This document shows, in pieces, positions 15,111 through 23,517 of a DNA stretch of 64,000 nt. Position 1 is the first letter of the stretch. Every line of letters starts with the position of its first letter. A program made the translations under genes and the position numbers. Where the stretch lies: positions 1 through 64,000 of the forward strand of contig NZ_FWZX01000034.1 of the NCBI RefSeq assembly GCF_900177295.1, in the 5' to 3' direction. Source of the DNA: Tistlia consotensis USBA 355. GTDB taxonomy: Bacteria; Pseudomonadota; Alphaproteobacteria; Kiloniellales; DSM-21159. The notes under the pieces were generated by a model. It searched no databases and was not told where the DNA came from. It saw only the letters and a program-made list of their open reading frames with translations.

Positions 15111-15497
15111 TCAGTTCAGGTCGTGGGCGTAGCGCTTGAGGTCGAAGAGGTCGACGACCTCGAGGGCGCGCTCGTGGGTCGAGGCCAGCACGACGCGCGG
15201 CGCGCGCCCGGAGGCGTAGGCCTCGCGCCAGCGCAGCGCGCAGAGGCACCAGCGGTCGCCCTCCTTGAGCCCCGGAAAGCCGAACTCCGGGCGCGGCGTC
15301 GAGAGGTCGTTGCCGCGCTCCTTGGAATAGGCCAGGAAGGCCTCGGTCATCTCGGCACAGACGGTGTGGGAGCCTAGGTCCTCGGGCCCGCTGTTGCAGC
15401 AGCCGTCGCGGAAGAAGCCGGTGACCGGGTCGTGGCTGCAGGGCTCCAGCGGCTCGCCCAGCACGTTGCGCGACGGATATCGGCCCGGCTCTGCCAT
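15111..15497 (-). CDS. DUF2237 family protein
   Basis: A 128-residue protein matching the DUF2237 family across its whole length: NVLGEPLEPCSHDPVTGFFRDG, then CCNSGPEDLGSHTVC, PRPEFGFPGLKEGDRWCLCA and a C-terminal THERALEVVDL. The conserved cysteines (one in EPCS, two in GCCN, one in HTVC and two in WCLC) suggest a metal or redox site, but the family has no established biochemical function that I know of. It begins five bases after the stop of the Lrp-family gene, so the two are probably co-transcribed. Confidence 0.88.
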   Translation of the reverse strand: MAEPGRYPSRNVLGEPLEPCSHDPVTGFFRDGCCNSGPEDLGSHTVCAEMTEAFLAYSKERGNDLSTPRPEFGFPGLKEGDRWCLCALRWREAYASGRAPRVVLASTHERALEVVDLFDLKRYAHDLN

Positions 15498-15501
15498 CGG
15501 C

Positions 15502-16029
15502 TCACCCCTCCTCCTCTTCCTCGTAGCCCTCGCCGCCGTGGTCCTCCAGGGGCGCGCTGGCCAGCTCGACCGGCACGCCCGACTGGTCCTTCGAGGTCCG
15601 GATGACCTGGACGGTGAGGACGCGGGAGACGTGCGGCGCCGCGGTCAGGCGCTGGGTCAGCTCGTTCTCGTGGCTGGTGTTGCGCGCGACCAGCTTGAGC
15701 ACGAAGTCGTGAGGCCCGCGCGCCATGTGGCACTCGCGGACCTCCGGCCAGGCGTCCATCTGCTGCTCGAAGCCGGTCAGCACGGCATCGCTCTGGCTGT
15801 CCAGGCCGACCAGGGCGAAGAACTGCACCTCGAAGCCGAGCGACTCGGCGTCGAGCTCGGCGTGGTAGCCCTTGATGAAACCGGCCTCCTCCAGCGCCCG
15901 CACCCGGCGCAGGCAGGGCGGCGCCGAGATGCCGGCGCGCTTGGCCAGCTCGACGTTGGTCATGCGTCCCTCCGCCTGGAGGTCGCGCAGAATCTTCAGA
16001 TCGATCCGGTCGAGCTTGACCCGCCGCAT
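15502..16029 (-). CDS. Lrp/AsnC family transcriptional regulator
   Basis: A 175-residue feast/famine regulator. The N-terminal winged helix-turn-helix spans about residues 5-60 (LDRIDLKILRDLQAEGRMTNVELAKRAGIS) and the RAM ligand-sensing domain about 70-150. The C-terminus carries an unusual acidic tail (EEEEEG). I start at the ATG at 16029, with AGGGG eight bases upstream. A longer frame from 16149 adds 40 unconserved residues through the promoter region. It faces the ELM1-family gene across a region rich in palindromes, which may be its own operators. Confidence 0.93.
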   Translation of the reverse strand: MRRVKLDRIDLKILRDLQAEGRMTNVELAKRAGISAPPCLRRVRALEEAGFIKGYHAELDAESLGFEVQFFALVGLDSQSDAVLTGFEQQMDAWPEVRECHMARGPHDFVLKLVARNTSHENELTQRLTAAPHVSRVLTVQVIRTSKDQSGVPVELASAPLEDHGGEGYEEEEEG

Positions 16030-16133
16030 TGGTTTTTCCCCTGAGCCTGCCCAGTGTCCCGATCGCGACATCGAGTGATCGAATTTCGCGTGAATCGGCA
16101 CACCACCCTTTTGATTCCCGTGTGATTCAGCTT

Positions 16134-16188
16134 CCGTACGTCGGCCCACGGGGTGGGGCGACGTACGGGACCGTCACACTCGTGTGAC
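16134..16188. promoter_or_regulatory. Two palindromes between lrp-like and ELM1-family genes
   Basis: CCGTACGTCG at 16134-16143 pairs exactly with CGACGTACGG at 16159-16168. Just after it, GTCACAC at 16173-16179 and GTGTGAC at 16182-16188 form a tight palindrome with a two-base centre. Their position in a divergent regulator promoter makes them candidate operators for the Lrp-type protein. The surrounding gap (16030-16323) holds no gene. Confidence 0.5.
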
Positions 16189-16323
16189 AGCGCAAGCTTT
16201 TCTATCGGCCGCGCTCGAACTCGCGCAACAATATTGCCGGTTCGGGGCGCCGCTTCAAGGTGCGCGGAGAGGCTCGGCATTCGTCTTGCCAAGCCGCGGC
16301 CGAGCGCGTATCCCGCGGCCGTC

Positions 16324-17316
16324 ATGTCCCTCCCCGCCCATCTCGAAACCTGCTGGGTCGTCAGCGACGGCAAGGCCGGCATGGAGATCCAGTGCCTCGG
16401 CCTCGCCGAAGCGCTGGGCCTGGAGCCCCAGACCCGGCGCATCGTCACGCGCCGGCCCTGGCGCTGGCTGCCGCCGCTGCTCTGGCGCGATCCGCTGCGC
16501 GCGATCGACGGCCGGCGCGGCGACCCGCTGGACCCGCCCTGGCCCGACCTGCTGATCGCGACCGGCCGCCAGGCGGTGGCGCCGGCCCTGGCGATCCGCC
16601 GGGCCAGCCGGCGCGACGGCCGGGGCGGCCGGCAGCCGAGCTTCGTCGTCCAGATCCAGAATCCGACGGTCGATCCGGCCCGCTTCGACCTGGTGGTGGC
16701 GCCGGCCCACGACCGCCTGACCGGCGACAACGTGCTGGTCACGCTGGGTGCCATGAACCGGATCACGCCGGCCCGCCTGGCGGAGGCCGCCGAGGGCTTC
16801 GCGGCCAGGGTCGCGACGCTGCCGAGGCCCTATGTCGTGGCGCTGATCGGCGGCGCCAACAAGGTCTACAGCCTGCCCGCGGCGCGCGCCCGCGAGCTCG
16901 GCGAGCAGCTCGGCGCGGCGACCCGGGCGCTCGGCGGCAGCCTGCTGGTGACGCCGTCGCGGCGCACGCCGACGGCGGCGCTGGCCGCGCTCAAGGCCGG
17001 GATCGGCGAGACGCCGTCGCTGATCTGGGACGGCAGCGGCGAGAATCCCTATTTCGCCTTCCTCGGCCTCGCCGACGCCCTGGTGGTGACGGCCGATTCG
17101 GTGAACATGCTGTCGGAGGCCGCCTCGACCGGCCGGCCGGTCCATCTGGCCGACCTGCCCGGCGGCTCGGCGAAGTTCCGCCGCTTCCACCGCGCCATGC
17201 TGGAAGGCGGCTATCTGCGGCCCTTCGCCGGACGGATCGAGCAGTGGAGCTATCCGCGGCTCGACGAGACGGCGCGCGTCGCCCAGGCGATCCGGCAGCG
17301 GCTGGGCCTCGCCTGA
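16324..17316 (+). CDS. Mitochondrial-fission ELM1 family protein
   Basis: A 330-residue member of the ELM1-like family, named after a plant protein but common in alphaproteobacteria, with a GT-B glycosyltransferase-like fold and no proven bacterial function. Family signatures include the N-terminal VVSDGKAGMEIQCLGLAEAL, PDLLIATGRQAVAPALAIRR, VVALIGGANKVYSL and the C-terminal ADALVVTADSVNMLSEAASTGRPV. Start ATG at 16324; the frame is open upstream to 16153 but that part lies in the promoter. It is followed by a 2OG oxygenase gene and a 638-residue unknown, all on the same strand. Confidence 0.88.
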   Translation: MSLPAHLETCWVVSDGKAGMEIQCLGLAEALGLEPQTRRIVTRRPWRWLPPLLWRDPLRAIDGRRGDPLDPPWPDLLIATGRQAVAPALAIRRASRRDGRGGRQPSFVVQIQNPTVDPARFDLVVAPAHDRLTGDNVLVTLGAMNRITPARLAEAAEGFAARVATLPRPYVVALIGGANKVYSLPAARARELGEQLGAATRALGGSLLVTPSRRTPTAALAALKAGIGETPSLIWDGSGENPYFAFLGLADALVVTADSVNMLSEAASTGRPVHLADLPGGSAKFRRFHRAMLEGGYLRPFAGRIEQWSYPRLDETARVAQAIRQRLGLA

Positions 17317-17450
17317 TCGGCGGCCCGGCGCCAGCGTGATCGGCGTCAATTGCACCGCTCCCGCCGAGGCGATAAACAGGGCCCGTGCGGTCGACGCTTC
17401 GCCGGCATAGCCGGAGCATCGAGTCCGCGGCTGAGGAAACGAGGACCATC

Positions 17451-18107
17451 GTGGCAGAAGCCAAAGCCATCGAGCGGCCGCAGGGCCTGCTCGATCTCGA
17501 GCGGTTCGCCGCAACGCCGCTGGTGCGCGAGCCCTTCGACCACCTGATCGTGCCGGCCTTCCTGCGCCCCGAGGCGATGCCGCGCGTCGCGGCCGACTTC
17601 CCGGCGATCGAGGAAGGCGGCAGCTTCCCGGTCGCCAGCCTGCGCTGCGGCCCGGCCTTCGAGGAGCTGCTCGCCGAGATCCAGTCGCGGCGCACCGCCG
17701 AGGTCCTGGGCGAGAAGTTCGGCCTCGACCTGACCGACAAGCCGGTCATGATCACCGTGCGCGGCCAGTCGCGCGAGAAGGACGGCCGGGTCCATACCGA
17801 TTCCAAAAGCAAGCTGCTGACCGTCCTGATCTACATGAACGACGCCTGGGATTCGTCGGGCGGCCGCCTGCGCCTGCTGCGCCGGCCCGACGACCTGGAG
17901 GACTTCGTCGCCGAGGTGCCGCCGCACCAGGGCACCCTGTTGGCCTTCCGCTGCGCCGACAACGCCTGGCACGGCCACAAGCCCTTCGTCGGCCAGCGCC
18001 GCTCGATCCAGGTCAACTGGATGCACCACAGCTCCGTGGCCTGGCGCGAGCAGGCCCGCCACCGCCTCTCGGCCCTGGCCAAGCGGCTTTTCGCCAGGCA
18101 CGGCTGA
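17451..18107 (+). CDS. 2-oxoglutarate/Fe(II)-dependent oxygenase
   Basis: A 218-residue oxygenase with a 2OG-Fe(II) (prolyl-4-hydroxylase-like) jelly roll. The iron ligands are a His and Asp in GRVHTDSKSK and a distal His in NAWHGHKPF, followed by the 2OG-binding Arg in QRRSIQVNW. I prefer the GTG at 17451 (GAGG a few bases upstream) to an ATG 22 codons earlier, since conserved sequence begins near LLDLERFAATPLV. The substrate is unknown. It lies about 130 bases after the ELM1-family gene and 52 bases before the 638-residue gene, suggesting shared function. Confidence 0.85.
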   Translation: MAEAKAIERPQGLLDLERFAATPLVREPFDHLIVPAFLRPEAMPRVAADFPAIEEGGSFPVASLRCGPAFEELLAEIQSRRTAEVLGEKFGLDLTDKPVMITVRGQSREKDGRVHTDSKSKLLTVLIYMNDAWDSSGGRLRLLRRPDDLEDFVAEVPPHQGTLLAFRCADNAWHGHKPFVGQRRSIQVNWMHHSSVAWREQARHRLSALAKRLFARHG

Positions 18108-18159
18108 GCGCCCGCCGGCCGCTTCCCTTCGTTCCGCATTCCAGGACCCGATCCGCTTC

Positions 18160-20076
18160 ATGGCCCTCAGCATCGAGACCTACCGCAACGACCGCGGCGG
18201 CAACGCCTTCTTCAAGGCGATCGGCCATCCGCTGGCCGCGCGGCGCCTGCCGGCGCTGCGCGCGGCGCTCGGTCGCGGCCCGGTCGCGGTCTACGATCCG
18301 CTCGGCTTCGCCGCCGGCCTCGCCGAGCTCTACGACCTGGGGGACCTGGAGGTCGCCGGCTTCTTCGTGCAGGACGTCGAGACCCTGGACGGCGGCTTCG
18401 CCGGCTGCCCGGCCCAGCCGGTCACCGATCTGCCCGGCTGCCGCGCTGCCACGGTCTTCGTCACCGCCTTCGACGCCGGGCGCCTGGTCGAGCAGATTCG
18501 CCACCTGCTGCCGGCCGGCGCCGAGGTCGTCACGCTCGACACCCTCCGCCTGCCCGACGCGCTGCTGACCGACCCGCGCAACTACCTCAACGGCCTCAAC
18601 TTCGCGACCAACTTCGCCTTCTTCCGCGACAGCGACGACGGGCAGCACACCCGGATCGTCTCGGCCAACTACTGGGGCGGCTACGGCGCCGCGGCGCCGC
18701 GGCTCTGGTGCTGCCTGTTCGATCACGAGGGCGCGGTGCTGGCAGAGTGGGACCAGGACCTGCCGGCGGCCAACGCCGTCTTCACGATCGACAGCGCCGA
18801 GGTGCGCCGGCGCTTCGGCCTGTCCGCCTTCGTCGGCTCGCTGTTCCTGCACGTCACCGGCGTGCGGGGCCACGACGTCGTCAAGTACGCGCTCGACACC
18901 TACGGCGACGCGCCCGAGGTGCTGAGCTGCACCCACGACGCCAACGCCTGGCCCTCGCAGTGGTACGCCGGCCTGCCGGCGCCGAAGGACGGCGAGCGGG
19001 TCGTGCTGTGGATCCAGAACAGCCACCCCTGCCCGGTGCCGGCCGGGGCGATCGGCCTCAACCCGATGGGCCGCGACGAGGCGGTCTGGCTCGACCGCGA
19101 GCTGCCCGCCTTCGGCACCTACGCGCTCGACGTCGCCGAGCACCTGCCCGGGCTGCGCTGGCCGCAGCAGATCGAGGTCATGGCCGGCAAGCACTTCGTG
19201 CGGCCGCGCTACGAGATCGACACGGCGCAGGGCCGCCGGCGCATCGCCCACATGAACGTCGAGCGCAGCGACCTCAGGCCCGACCCGAAGATCCCCGAGC
19301 TCGCCAACCTGATGGGCAAGGGCTTCCTGCTGCCGGCGCCGCTGCTGCCCACGGCGCGCTTCCGCACCCTTGTGCTGCCGACGCCGATGGCGCGCGCCCA
19401 GGACGACCTGCCGCTCGGCCTCCTGGTCTTCGACCGCGAGGGCAAGGAGCTCGCCGCGCTCAGCCTGGGGCGGCTGCCGCGCGACCACGAGCGCCTGGTC
19501 GACGTCACCGCCCTGCTCGAGGAGCAGGGGGCCCTGGCCGGCCTCGACGGCGGCTACGGCCACGTCGAGCTGGTCTACGACTTCGCCGAGGGCGGCGGCG
19601 CCGACGGCTGGCTGCACGCGATCTTCCGCTACGAGGACCGGGTCTCCGGCCATGCCGCGGAAACCTCGTTCGGCTCGCACATCTTCAACTCGGTGCTGGT
19701 CTACAGGAACGAGCCCCAGTCCTACGCCTCCCGGCCGCCGGGCCTCTCGACCCGACTCTTCCTGCGGCTCGGCCAGGCGCCCTACGACACGCTCTGCCAG
19801 CTGATCTACCCGGCCTCGACGCCCTGGCACCCGCAGAGCAGCACCACCCTGGCGCTGGTCGACGCCCAGGGCCGTGAGATCGCGAGCCGCGAGATCGCGA
19901 TCGCCTGCGGCGGCTCCTTCCTGTTCCGCGCCTCCGAGACCTTCGAGGCGGCGGCCCTGGCCGAGGCGGCGGGCGGCTACGTGCTGATCCGCGACCGCAC
20001 CTGCCGGCTGTTCGGCTACCACGGCCTGCTCAGCGGCGAGGCCGCCTTCTCCCTCGACCACATGTTCGGCTTCTAG
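18160..20076 (+). CDS. Uncharacterised 638-residue protein
   Basis: I do not recognise a named family. Residues about 38-125 read like a small Rossmann domain (AVYDPLGFAAGLAELYDL, then LEVAGFFVQD), in the style of PglD N-terminal or CoA-binding domains but without a GxGxxG loop. The rest looks beta-rich, with several conserved-looking aromatic clusters (NYWGGYGAAAPRLWCC, WIQNSHPCP, FNSVLVYRNEPQSYA) and the end FGYHGLLSG...DHMFGF. No signal peptide or membrane segment is seen. It is the third gene after ELM1 and the 2OG oxygenase, which hints at modification of a surface glycan or lipid, but that is only inference. Confidence 0.8.
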   Translation: MALSIETYRNDRGGNAFFKAIGHPLAARRLPALRAALGRGPVAVYDPLGFAAGLAELYDLGDLEVAGFFVQDVETLDGGFAGCPAQPVTDLPGCRAATVFVTAFDAGRLVEQIRHLLPAGAEVVTLDTLRLPDALLTDPRNYLNGLNFATNFAFFRDSDDGQHTRIVSANYWGGYGAAAPRLWCCLFDHEGAVLAEWDQDLPAANAVFTIDSAEVRRRFGLSAFVGSLFLHVTGVRGHDVVKYALDTYGDAPEVLSCTHDANAWPSQWYAGLPAPKDGERVVLWIQNSHPCPVPAGAIGLNPMGRDEAVWLDRELPAFGTYALDVAEHLPGLRWPQQIEVMAGKHFVRPRYEIDTAQGRRRIAHMNVERSDLRPDPKIPELANLMGKGFLLPAPLLPTARFRTLVLPTPMARAQDDLPLGLLVFDREGKELAALSLGRLPRDHERLVDVTALLEEQGALAGLDGGYGHVELVYDFAEGGGADGWLHAIFRYEDRVSGHAAETSFGSHIFNSVLVYRNEPQSYASRPPGLSTRLFLRLGQAPYDTLCQLIYPASTPWHPQSSTTLALVDAQGREIASREIAIACGGSFLFRASETFEAAALAEAAGGYVLIRDRTCRLFGYHGLLSGEAAFSLDHMFGF

Positions 20077-20085
20077 GGCCTGATC

Positions 20086-20110
20086 CGATCGCATCCGAGC
20101 GATGCGATCG
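20086..20110 (+). terminator. Hairpin ten bases after the 638-residue gene
   Basis: CGATCGCATC at 20086-20095 and GATGCGATCG at 20101-20110 pair perfectly around a five-base loop. No U tract follows, so it is either a weak terminator or a repeat. A near-identical start of this sequence occurs after the LysR gene at about 22955. Confidence 0.5.
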
Positions 20111-20475
20111 CTGAACCGGTCCCTGGCCCTACGATTCCGGGCCGAGACCGCGACATTCGGGCGACCGGATGTCGCGCGGGTCGGCGCAGGCTCCCGGCCT
20201 GAGTCGCGTCCGGCGCCCTCGCCGGCCGCCCGCGCGGGCTGCTCTTAACAATATATACGCGAGATTCTTTAGTATTTTTACGGCTTTTGCTTGTATTGCC
20301 AGAATCTTGCTTTGGGGCTATGCCTCTCTGCGCCTGGAGCGACGCGGAATTCTCTCAACAAAAACTGAAGATTGCCGCCGCGTTGCTTGAGCCGGAAGAG
20401 CCGCGCAGCAAGTCGACGGCGGGCCCGGGTGTGATCGAGAAGAGACCGCTAGGGCAGGTGCTGGGGGGTGCCGCG
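20111..20475 (+). promoter_or_regulatory. AT-rich upstream region of the XRE regulator
   Basis: About 365 gene-free bases. The segment 20240-20310 is strikingly AT-rich for this genome (AACAATATATA, AGTATTTTTA) and probably holds the promoter of the XRE gene. I cannot assign hexamers firmly. Open frames across it lack ribosome binding sites and family-like sequence. Confidence 0.4.
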
Positions 20476-20835
20476 ATGTACCACAAGACCGACGTTCACA
20501 TCGGGCACAAGATCCGCGAGCGCCGGATCGCCAAGGGCCTGAGCCAGGCGGCGCTCGCCGAGCAGCTCGGCATCACCTTCCAGCAGATCCAGAAGTACGA
20601 GAGCGGTGCCAACCGGGTCGGCGGCAGCCGCCTGTGGGACCTGAGCAAGGCGCTCGGCGTGCCGGTCGGCTACTTCTTCGAAGGGCTGGAGAAGGAAGGC
20701 ACGGCGGCCCAGGCCGGCGGCCCGCCGCTCAGCCGCCAGAGCCTGGAGCTGGCGCGCGCGATCAACGCGATCCCCGAGGGCGACATCAAGGAGCAGGTGA
20801 TCCGCCTGGTGAAGGCCTTCACCAAGAGCGGCTGA
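20476..20835 (+). CDS. XRE-family regulator, PraR-like
   Basis: A 119-residue DNA-binding protein with a helix-turn-helix of Cro/cI type at about residues 12-66 (LSQAALAEQLGITFQQIQKYESGANRVGGSRL). The sequence closely follows the alphaproteobacterial PraR group, which controls biofilm and symbiosis genes in rhizobia. The C-terminal third is helical and ends IKEQVIRLVKAFTKSG. ATG at 20476 follows a GGGGGG ribosome binding site at normal spacing. Upstream in-frame ATGs fall in the AT-rich promoter. The target genes cannot be told from the sequence; trxB follows after about 100 bases. Confidence 0.9.
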   Translation: MYHKTDVHIGHKIRERRIAKGLSQAALAEQLGITFQQIQKYESGANRVGGSRLWDLSKALGVPVGYFFEGLEKEGTAAQAGGPPLSRQSLELARAINAIPEGDIKEQVIRLVKAFTKSG

Positions 20836-20937
20836 CACGGCGGCGAAACCGGCCTCCGGCGGCCGTCGCGCCTTGCACAGGGGGGTGCGGCTTCCTATCC
20901 TCGGAGTTCGTCGATCCTTAAGCCTGCCGGAACCGAG

Positions 20938-21906
20938 ATGCCCCAGACCCACCGCACGAAGGTCCTGATCCTCGGATCGGGGCCCGCCGGCTATACGGCC
21001 GCGGTCTACGCCGCGCGCGCCAACCTGAAGCCGCTGCTGGTCCAGGGCCTGCAGCCCGGCGGCCAGCTGTCGATCACCACCGAGGTCGAGAACTACCCGG
21101 GCTTCGCCGAGCCGATCCAGGGTCCCTGGCTGATGGAGCAGATGGGCGAGCAGGCGAAGAACGTCGGCACCGACCTCAAGTTCGACACCATCGTCGAGGT
21201 CGACCTGTCGCGCCGGCCGTTCCGCTGCGTCGGCGATTCCGGCGACATCTACGAGGGCGAGACCCTGGTCATCTGCACCGGCGCCCAGGCGCGCTGGCTC
21301 GGCCTGCCGAGCGAGCAGAAGTTCCAGGGCTTCGGCGTCTCGGCCTGCGCGACCTGCGACGGCTTCTTCTACCGCGGCAAGCAGGTCGCGGTGGTCGGCG
21401 GCGGCAACACCGCCGTCGAGGAGGCGCTGTTCCTGACGAACTTCGCCGACAAGGTCACGCTGATCCACCGGCGCGACAGCCTGCGCGCCGAGCAGATCAT
21501 GCAGGACCGCCTGTTCCGCCATCCGAAGATCGAGGTGGTCTGGAACAGCGTCGTCGAGGAGGTCGTCGGCCACGACGACCCGCCGGGGGTCACCGGCCTC
21601 AGGCTGAAGAACGTGGTCGACGGCTCGACCGCCGAGATCGCGGTCGACGGCTTCTTCGTGGCGATCGGCCACGATCCCGCGACCAAGCTGTTCCGCGGCC
21701 AGCTGGAGATCGATTCAGAGGGCTACATCCTGACCGCCCCCGACTCGACGGCGACCGGCATTCCCGGCGTCTTCGCGGCCGGTGACGTCAAGGACAAGGT
21801 CTTCCGCCAGGCGATCACCGCCGCCGGCATGGGCTGCATGGCGGCGCTCGAAGCCGAGCGTTTCCTGGCCGAACAGGAAGACACCACCGCCGAGGCGGCG
21901 GAGTAG
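20938..21906 (+). CDS. trxB: Thioredoxin reductase TrxB
   Basis: NADPH-dependent flavoprotein that reduces thioredoxin. The 322 residues show the FAD-binding GSGPAGYTAAVYAARA near the N-terminus, the redox-active CATC in FGVSACATCDGFFY at about 135-146, the NADPH-binding GGGNTAVEEALFL, and the C-terminal FAD motif GVFAAGDVKDKVFRQAITAAGMG. This is a standard low-molecular-weight enzyme. Its stop is about 150 bases before the LysR-family gene on the same strand. Confidence 0.96.
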   Translation: MPQTHRTKVLILGSGPAGYTAAVYAARANLKPLLVQGLQPGGQLSITTEVENYPGFAEPIQGPWLMEQMGEQAKNVGTDLKFDTIVEVDLSRRPFRCVGDSGDIYEGETLVICTGAQARWLGLPSEQKFQGFGVSACATCDGFFYRGKQVAVVGGGNTAVEEALFLTNFADKVTLIHRRDSLRAEQIMQDRLFRHPKIEVVWNSVVEEVVGHDDPPGVTGLRLKNVVDGSTAEIAVDGFFVAIGHDPATKLFRGQLEIDSEGYILTAPDSTATGIPGVFAAGDVKDKVFRQAITAAGMGCMAALEAERFLAEQEDTTAEAAE

Positions 21907-22057
21907 GCCGCAGCGCGGCCGAGCGAAGGCGGTCGCCGGCACGGCCGTCGGGAAGACACCTACCGGAGCTTCCGGTATCCTGGTCGGCTCGAATCGAGTC
22001 GCCGAGACGGGGCCATGGTCAGGGGACCGGGCCGATCGGGGCTGTGCGGGGGTTTCC

Positions 22058-22954
22058 ATGACGATGGACTGGGACAAGCTGAGGATCTTCCATGCCGTTG
22101 CCGAGGCGGGCAGCTTCACGCACGCCGGCGAGCAGCTGAACCTGAGCCAGTCGGCGGTCAGCCGGCAGATCAGCGCGCTGGAGGAGAGCCTGCGCGTCCC
22201 GCTGTTCCACCGTCACGCCCGCGGCCTGATCCTGACCGAGCAGGGCGAGCTGCTCTACCGCACCGCCCACGAGGTCTTCGGCAAGCTGGCGATGACCGAG
22301 GCGCTGCTCGCCGAAAGCAAGGACCGGCCCCAGGGCCTGCTCAAGGTCACCACCACCGTCGCCTTCGGCTCGACCTGGCTGGCGCCGCGCGTGCGCGAGT
22401 TCATGGAGGTCTATCCGGAGATCGAGCTGCACCTGATCCTCGACGACCGCGAGCTCGACCTCTCGATGCGCGAGGCCGACATCGCGATCCGCATGTCGCC
22501 GCCGCGCCAGGGCGACCTGATCCAGCGGCACATCCTGACCAGCCACATGCACGCCTACGCCTCGACCGGCTACATCAAGCGCTACGGCATGCCGAAGGAT
22601 CCCTCGGAGCTCGACCACCACCGCCTGATCGTCTACGGCGAGGACAAGCGGCCGCCGGTGCCTGAGGTCAACTGGCTGCTCAAGGTCGGCGACCGCGACC
22701 AGTCTCCGCGCCGGGCCGTGATGACGGTCAACAACGTCTACGCGATCATGCGCGCGGTCGCCGCCGGCGGCGGCATCGGCGCCCTGCCGGAGTTCATGGT
22801 GCAGCGCGACGGCGAGCTGGTCGAGGTGCTGCCCGAGCTCGAGGGCCCGCGCATCGACGCCTACTTCGTCTATCCCGAGGAGCTGCGCGGCACCCAGCGG
22901 GTCGAGGTGTTCCGCGACTTCCTGCTCCGGGAGGTCGCGCAGACCAAGTTCTAG
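22058..22954 (+). CDS. LysR-family transcriptional regulator
   Basis: A 298-residue LysR-type regulator with an N-terminal winged HTH (LRIFHAVAEAGSFTHAGEQLNLSQ, then AVSRQISALEE) and a substrate-binding domain from about residue 95. ATG at 22058, with GCGGGGG upstream, is preferred over a frame open from 21782. The effector is unknown. The next gene in the same direction is thousands of bases away, and trxB lies just upstream, so a regulatory link to trxB or to the candidate RNA that follows is possible but not shown. Confidence 0.93.
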   Translation: MTMDWDKLRIFHAVAEAGSFTHAGEQLNLSQSAVSRQISALEESLRVPLFHRHARGLILTEQGELLYRTAHEVFGKLAMTEALLAESKDRPQGLLKVTTTVAFGSTWLAPRVREFMEVYPEIELHLILDDRELDLSMREADIAIRMSPPRQGDLIQRHILTSHMHAYASTGYIKRYGMPKDPSELDHHRLIVYGEDKRPPVPEVNWLLKVGDRDQSPRRAVMTVNNVYAIMRAVAAGGGIGALPEFMVQRDGELVEVLPELEGPRIDAYFVYPEELRGTQRVEVFRDFLLREVAQTKF

Positions 22955-23140
22955 AGACTGGTCCGATCGCATCGAGGCGGAGCGGTCGGCGTCCCCATCT
23001 CCAGTCATCTGATTCCAGAGGGCGATTCTTCGACCGGGTCGGTTCGACCCGATCGGATCGCGCTCCAGGCACGAAAATCGGGCAGCCTGCCTGCCCGCGC
23101 GGCAGGACGTGGCGGTGCGGCCACGTAAGCGGCGTGGAGC
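22955..23140. repeat. Gene-free stretch with REP-like GATCCGATCGC motifs
   Basis: Immediately after the stop TTCTAG the sequence ACTGGTCCGATCGCATC matches the post-stop sequence of the 638-residue gene (20077-20095) nearly base for base. A short palindrome GGGTCGGTTCGACCC lies at about 23036-23050, followed by GATCGGATCGCG. These look like copies of a dispersed extragenic element. No gene is seen. Confidence 0.45.
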
Positions 23141-23406
23141 CGGCCGAACTGTTGCAAAAATGCGACTGAGTGTAGCCATGCAACAACAGCATGCCACCAC
23201 TGTCGTCTTGCAACTCGACAGGCCCGGCCTTCCGTCCCATCTTCGGATCACAGGATGCTGCGTCGCAGCATCATCAGGGGCCCCGATCTCTCTCCCCCCG
23301 ATCGCGATCGGCGCCCCGACGGGACCGCTACGGCGGCCCCGACGTCTCCCAGACGTGAAGCCTCCCTGTTCAACTTGCCGGGCCCTAGTGGCCCGGCATT
23401 TTTTTT
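23141..23406 (+). ncRNA. Candidate structured small RNA with intrinsic terminator
   Basis: No open frame with a ribosome binding site, yet a chain of local hairpins. TGTTGCA/TGCAACA pair at 23150-23156 and 23179-23185. GATGCTGC/GCAGCATC lie at 23254-23272, a CCGATCGCGATCGG palindrome near 23300, and ACGTCT-CCC-AGACGT at 23342-23356. Then comes a strong rho-independent terminator. Unpaired CCTCCC (about 23361) resembles the anti-Shine-Dalgarno loops of alphaproteobacterial sRNAs. The 5' end and promoter are not resolved. An alternative is a long 3' untranslated region of the LysR gene. Confidence 0.4.
23376..23406 (+). terminator. Strong rho-independent terminator (plus strand)
   Basis: TGCCGGGCC at 23376-23384 pairs perfectly with GGCCCGGCA at 23390-23398 around CTAGT, followed by eight T. 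It is the cleanest intrinsic terminator in the window and lies 420 bases after the nearest plus-strand stop codon. Confidence 0.9.
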
Positions 23407-23440
23407 GCGCGCCAGGCGGGTGGCGGGCCCCGGCAAAGCA

Positions 23441-23468
23441 GAAGGGGCGCCCGCGGGGGCGCCCCTTC
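23441..23468 (-). terminator. Terminator hairpin of the OmpA-like gene
   Basis: GAAGGGGCGCCC at 23441-23452 pairs perfectly with GGGCGCCCCTTC at 23457-23468, 49 bases past the minus-strand stop at 23518. Only a short T-rich stretch follows on that strand. Confidence 0.65.
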
Positions 23469-23517
23469 CCGAACTCTCGCCCGGATCCGTGCCGTGCGGA
23501 TCCGTCGTCCGGCCGCG

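Noticed and set aside
20169-20390. 73-codon frame in the AT-rich region before the XRE gene
   Set aside because: No ribosome binding site and no family-like pattern; the region is better explained as a promoter.
23141-23406. SRP RNA, 6S RNA or tmRNA at the structured gap
   Set aside because: The conserved core sequences that I know for these RNAs are not present, so only a generic small-RNA call is made.
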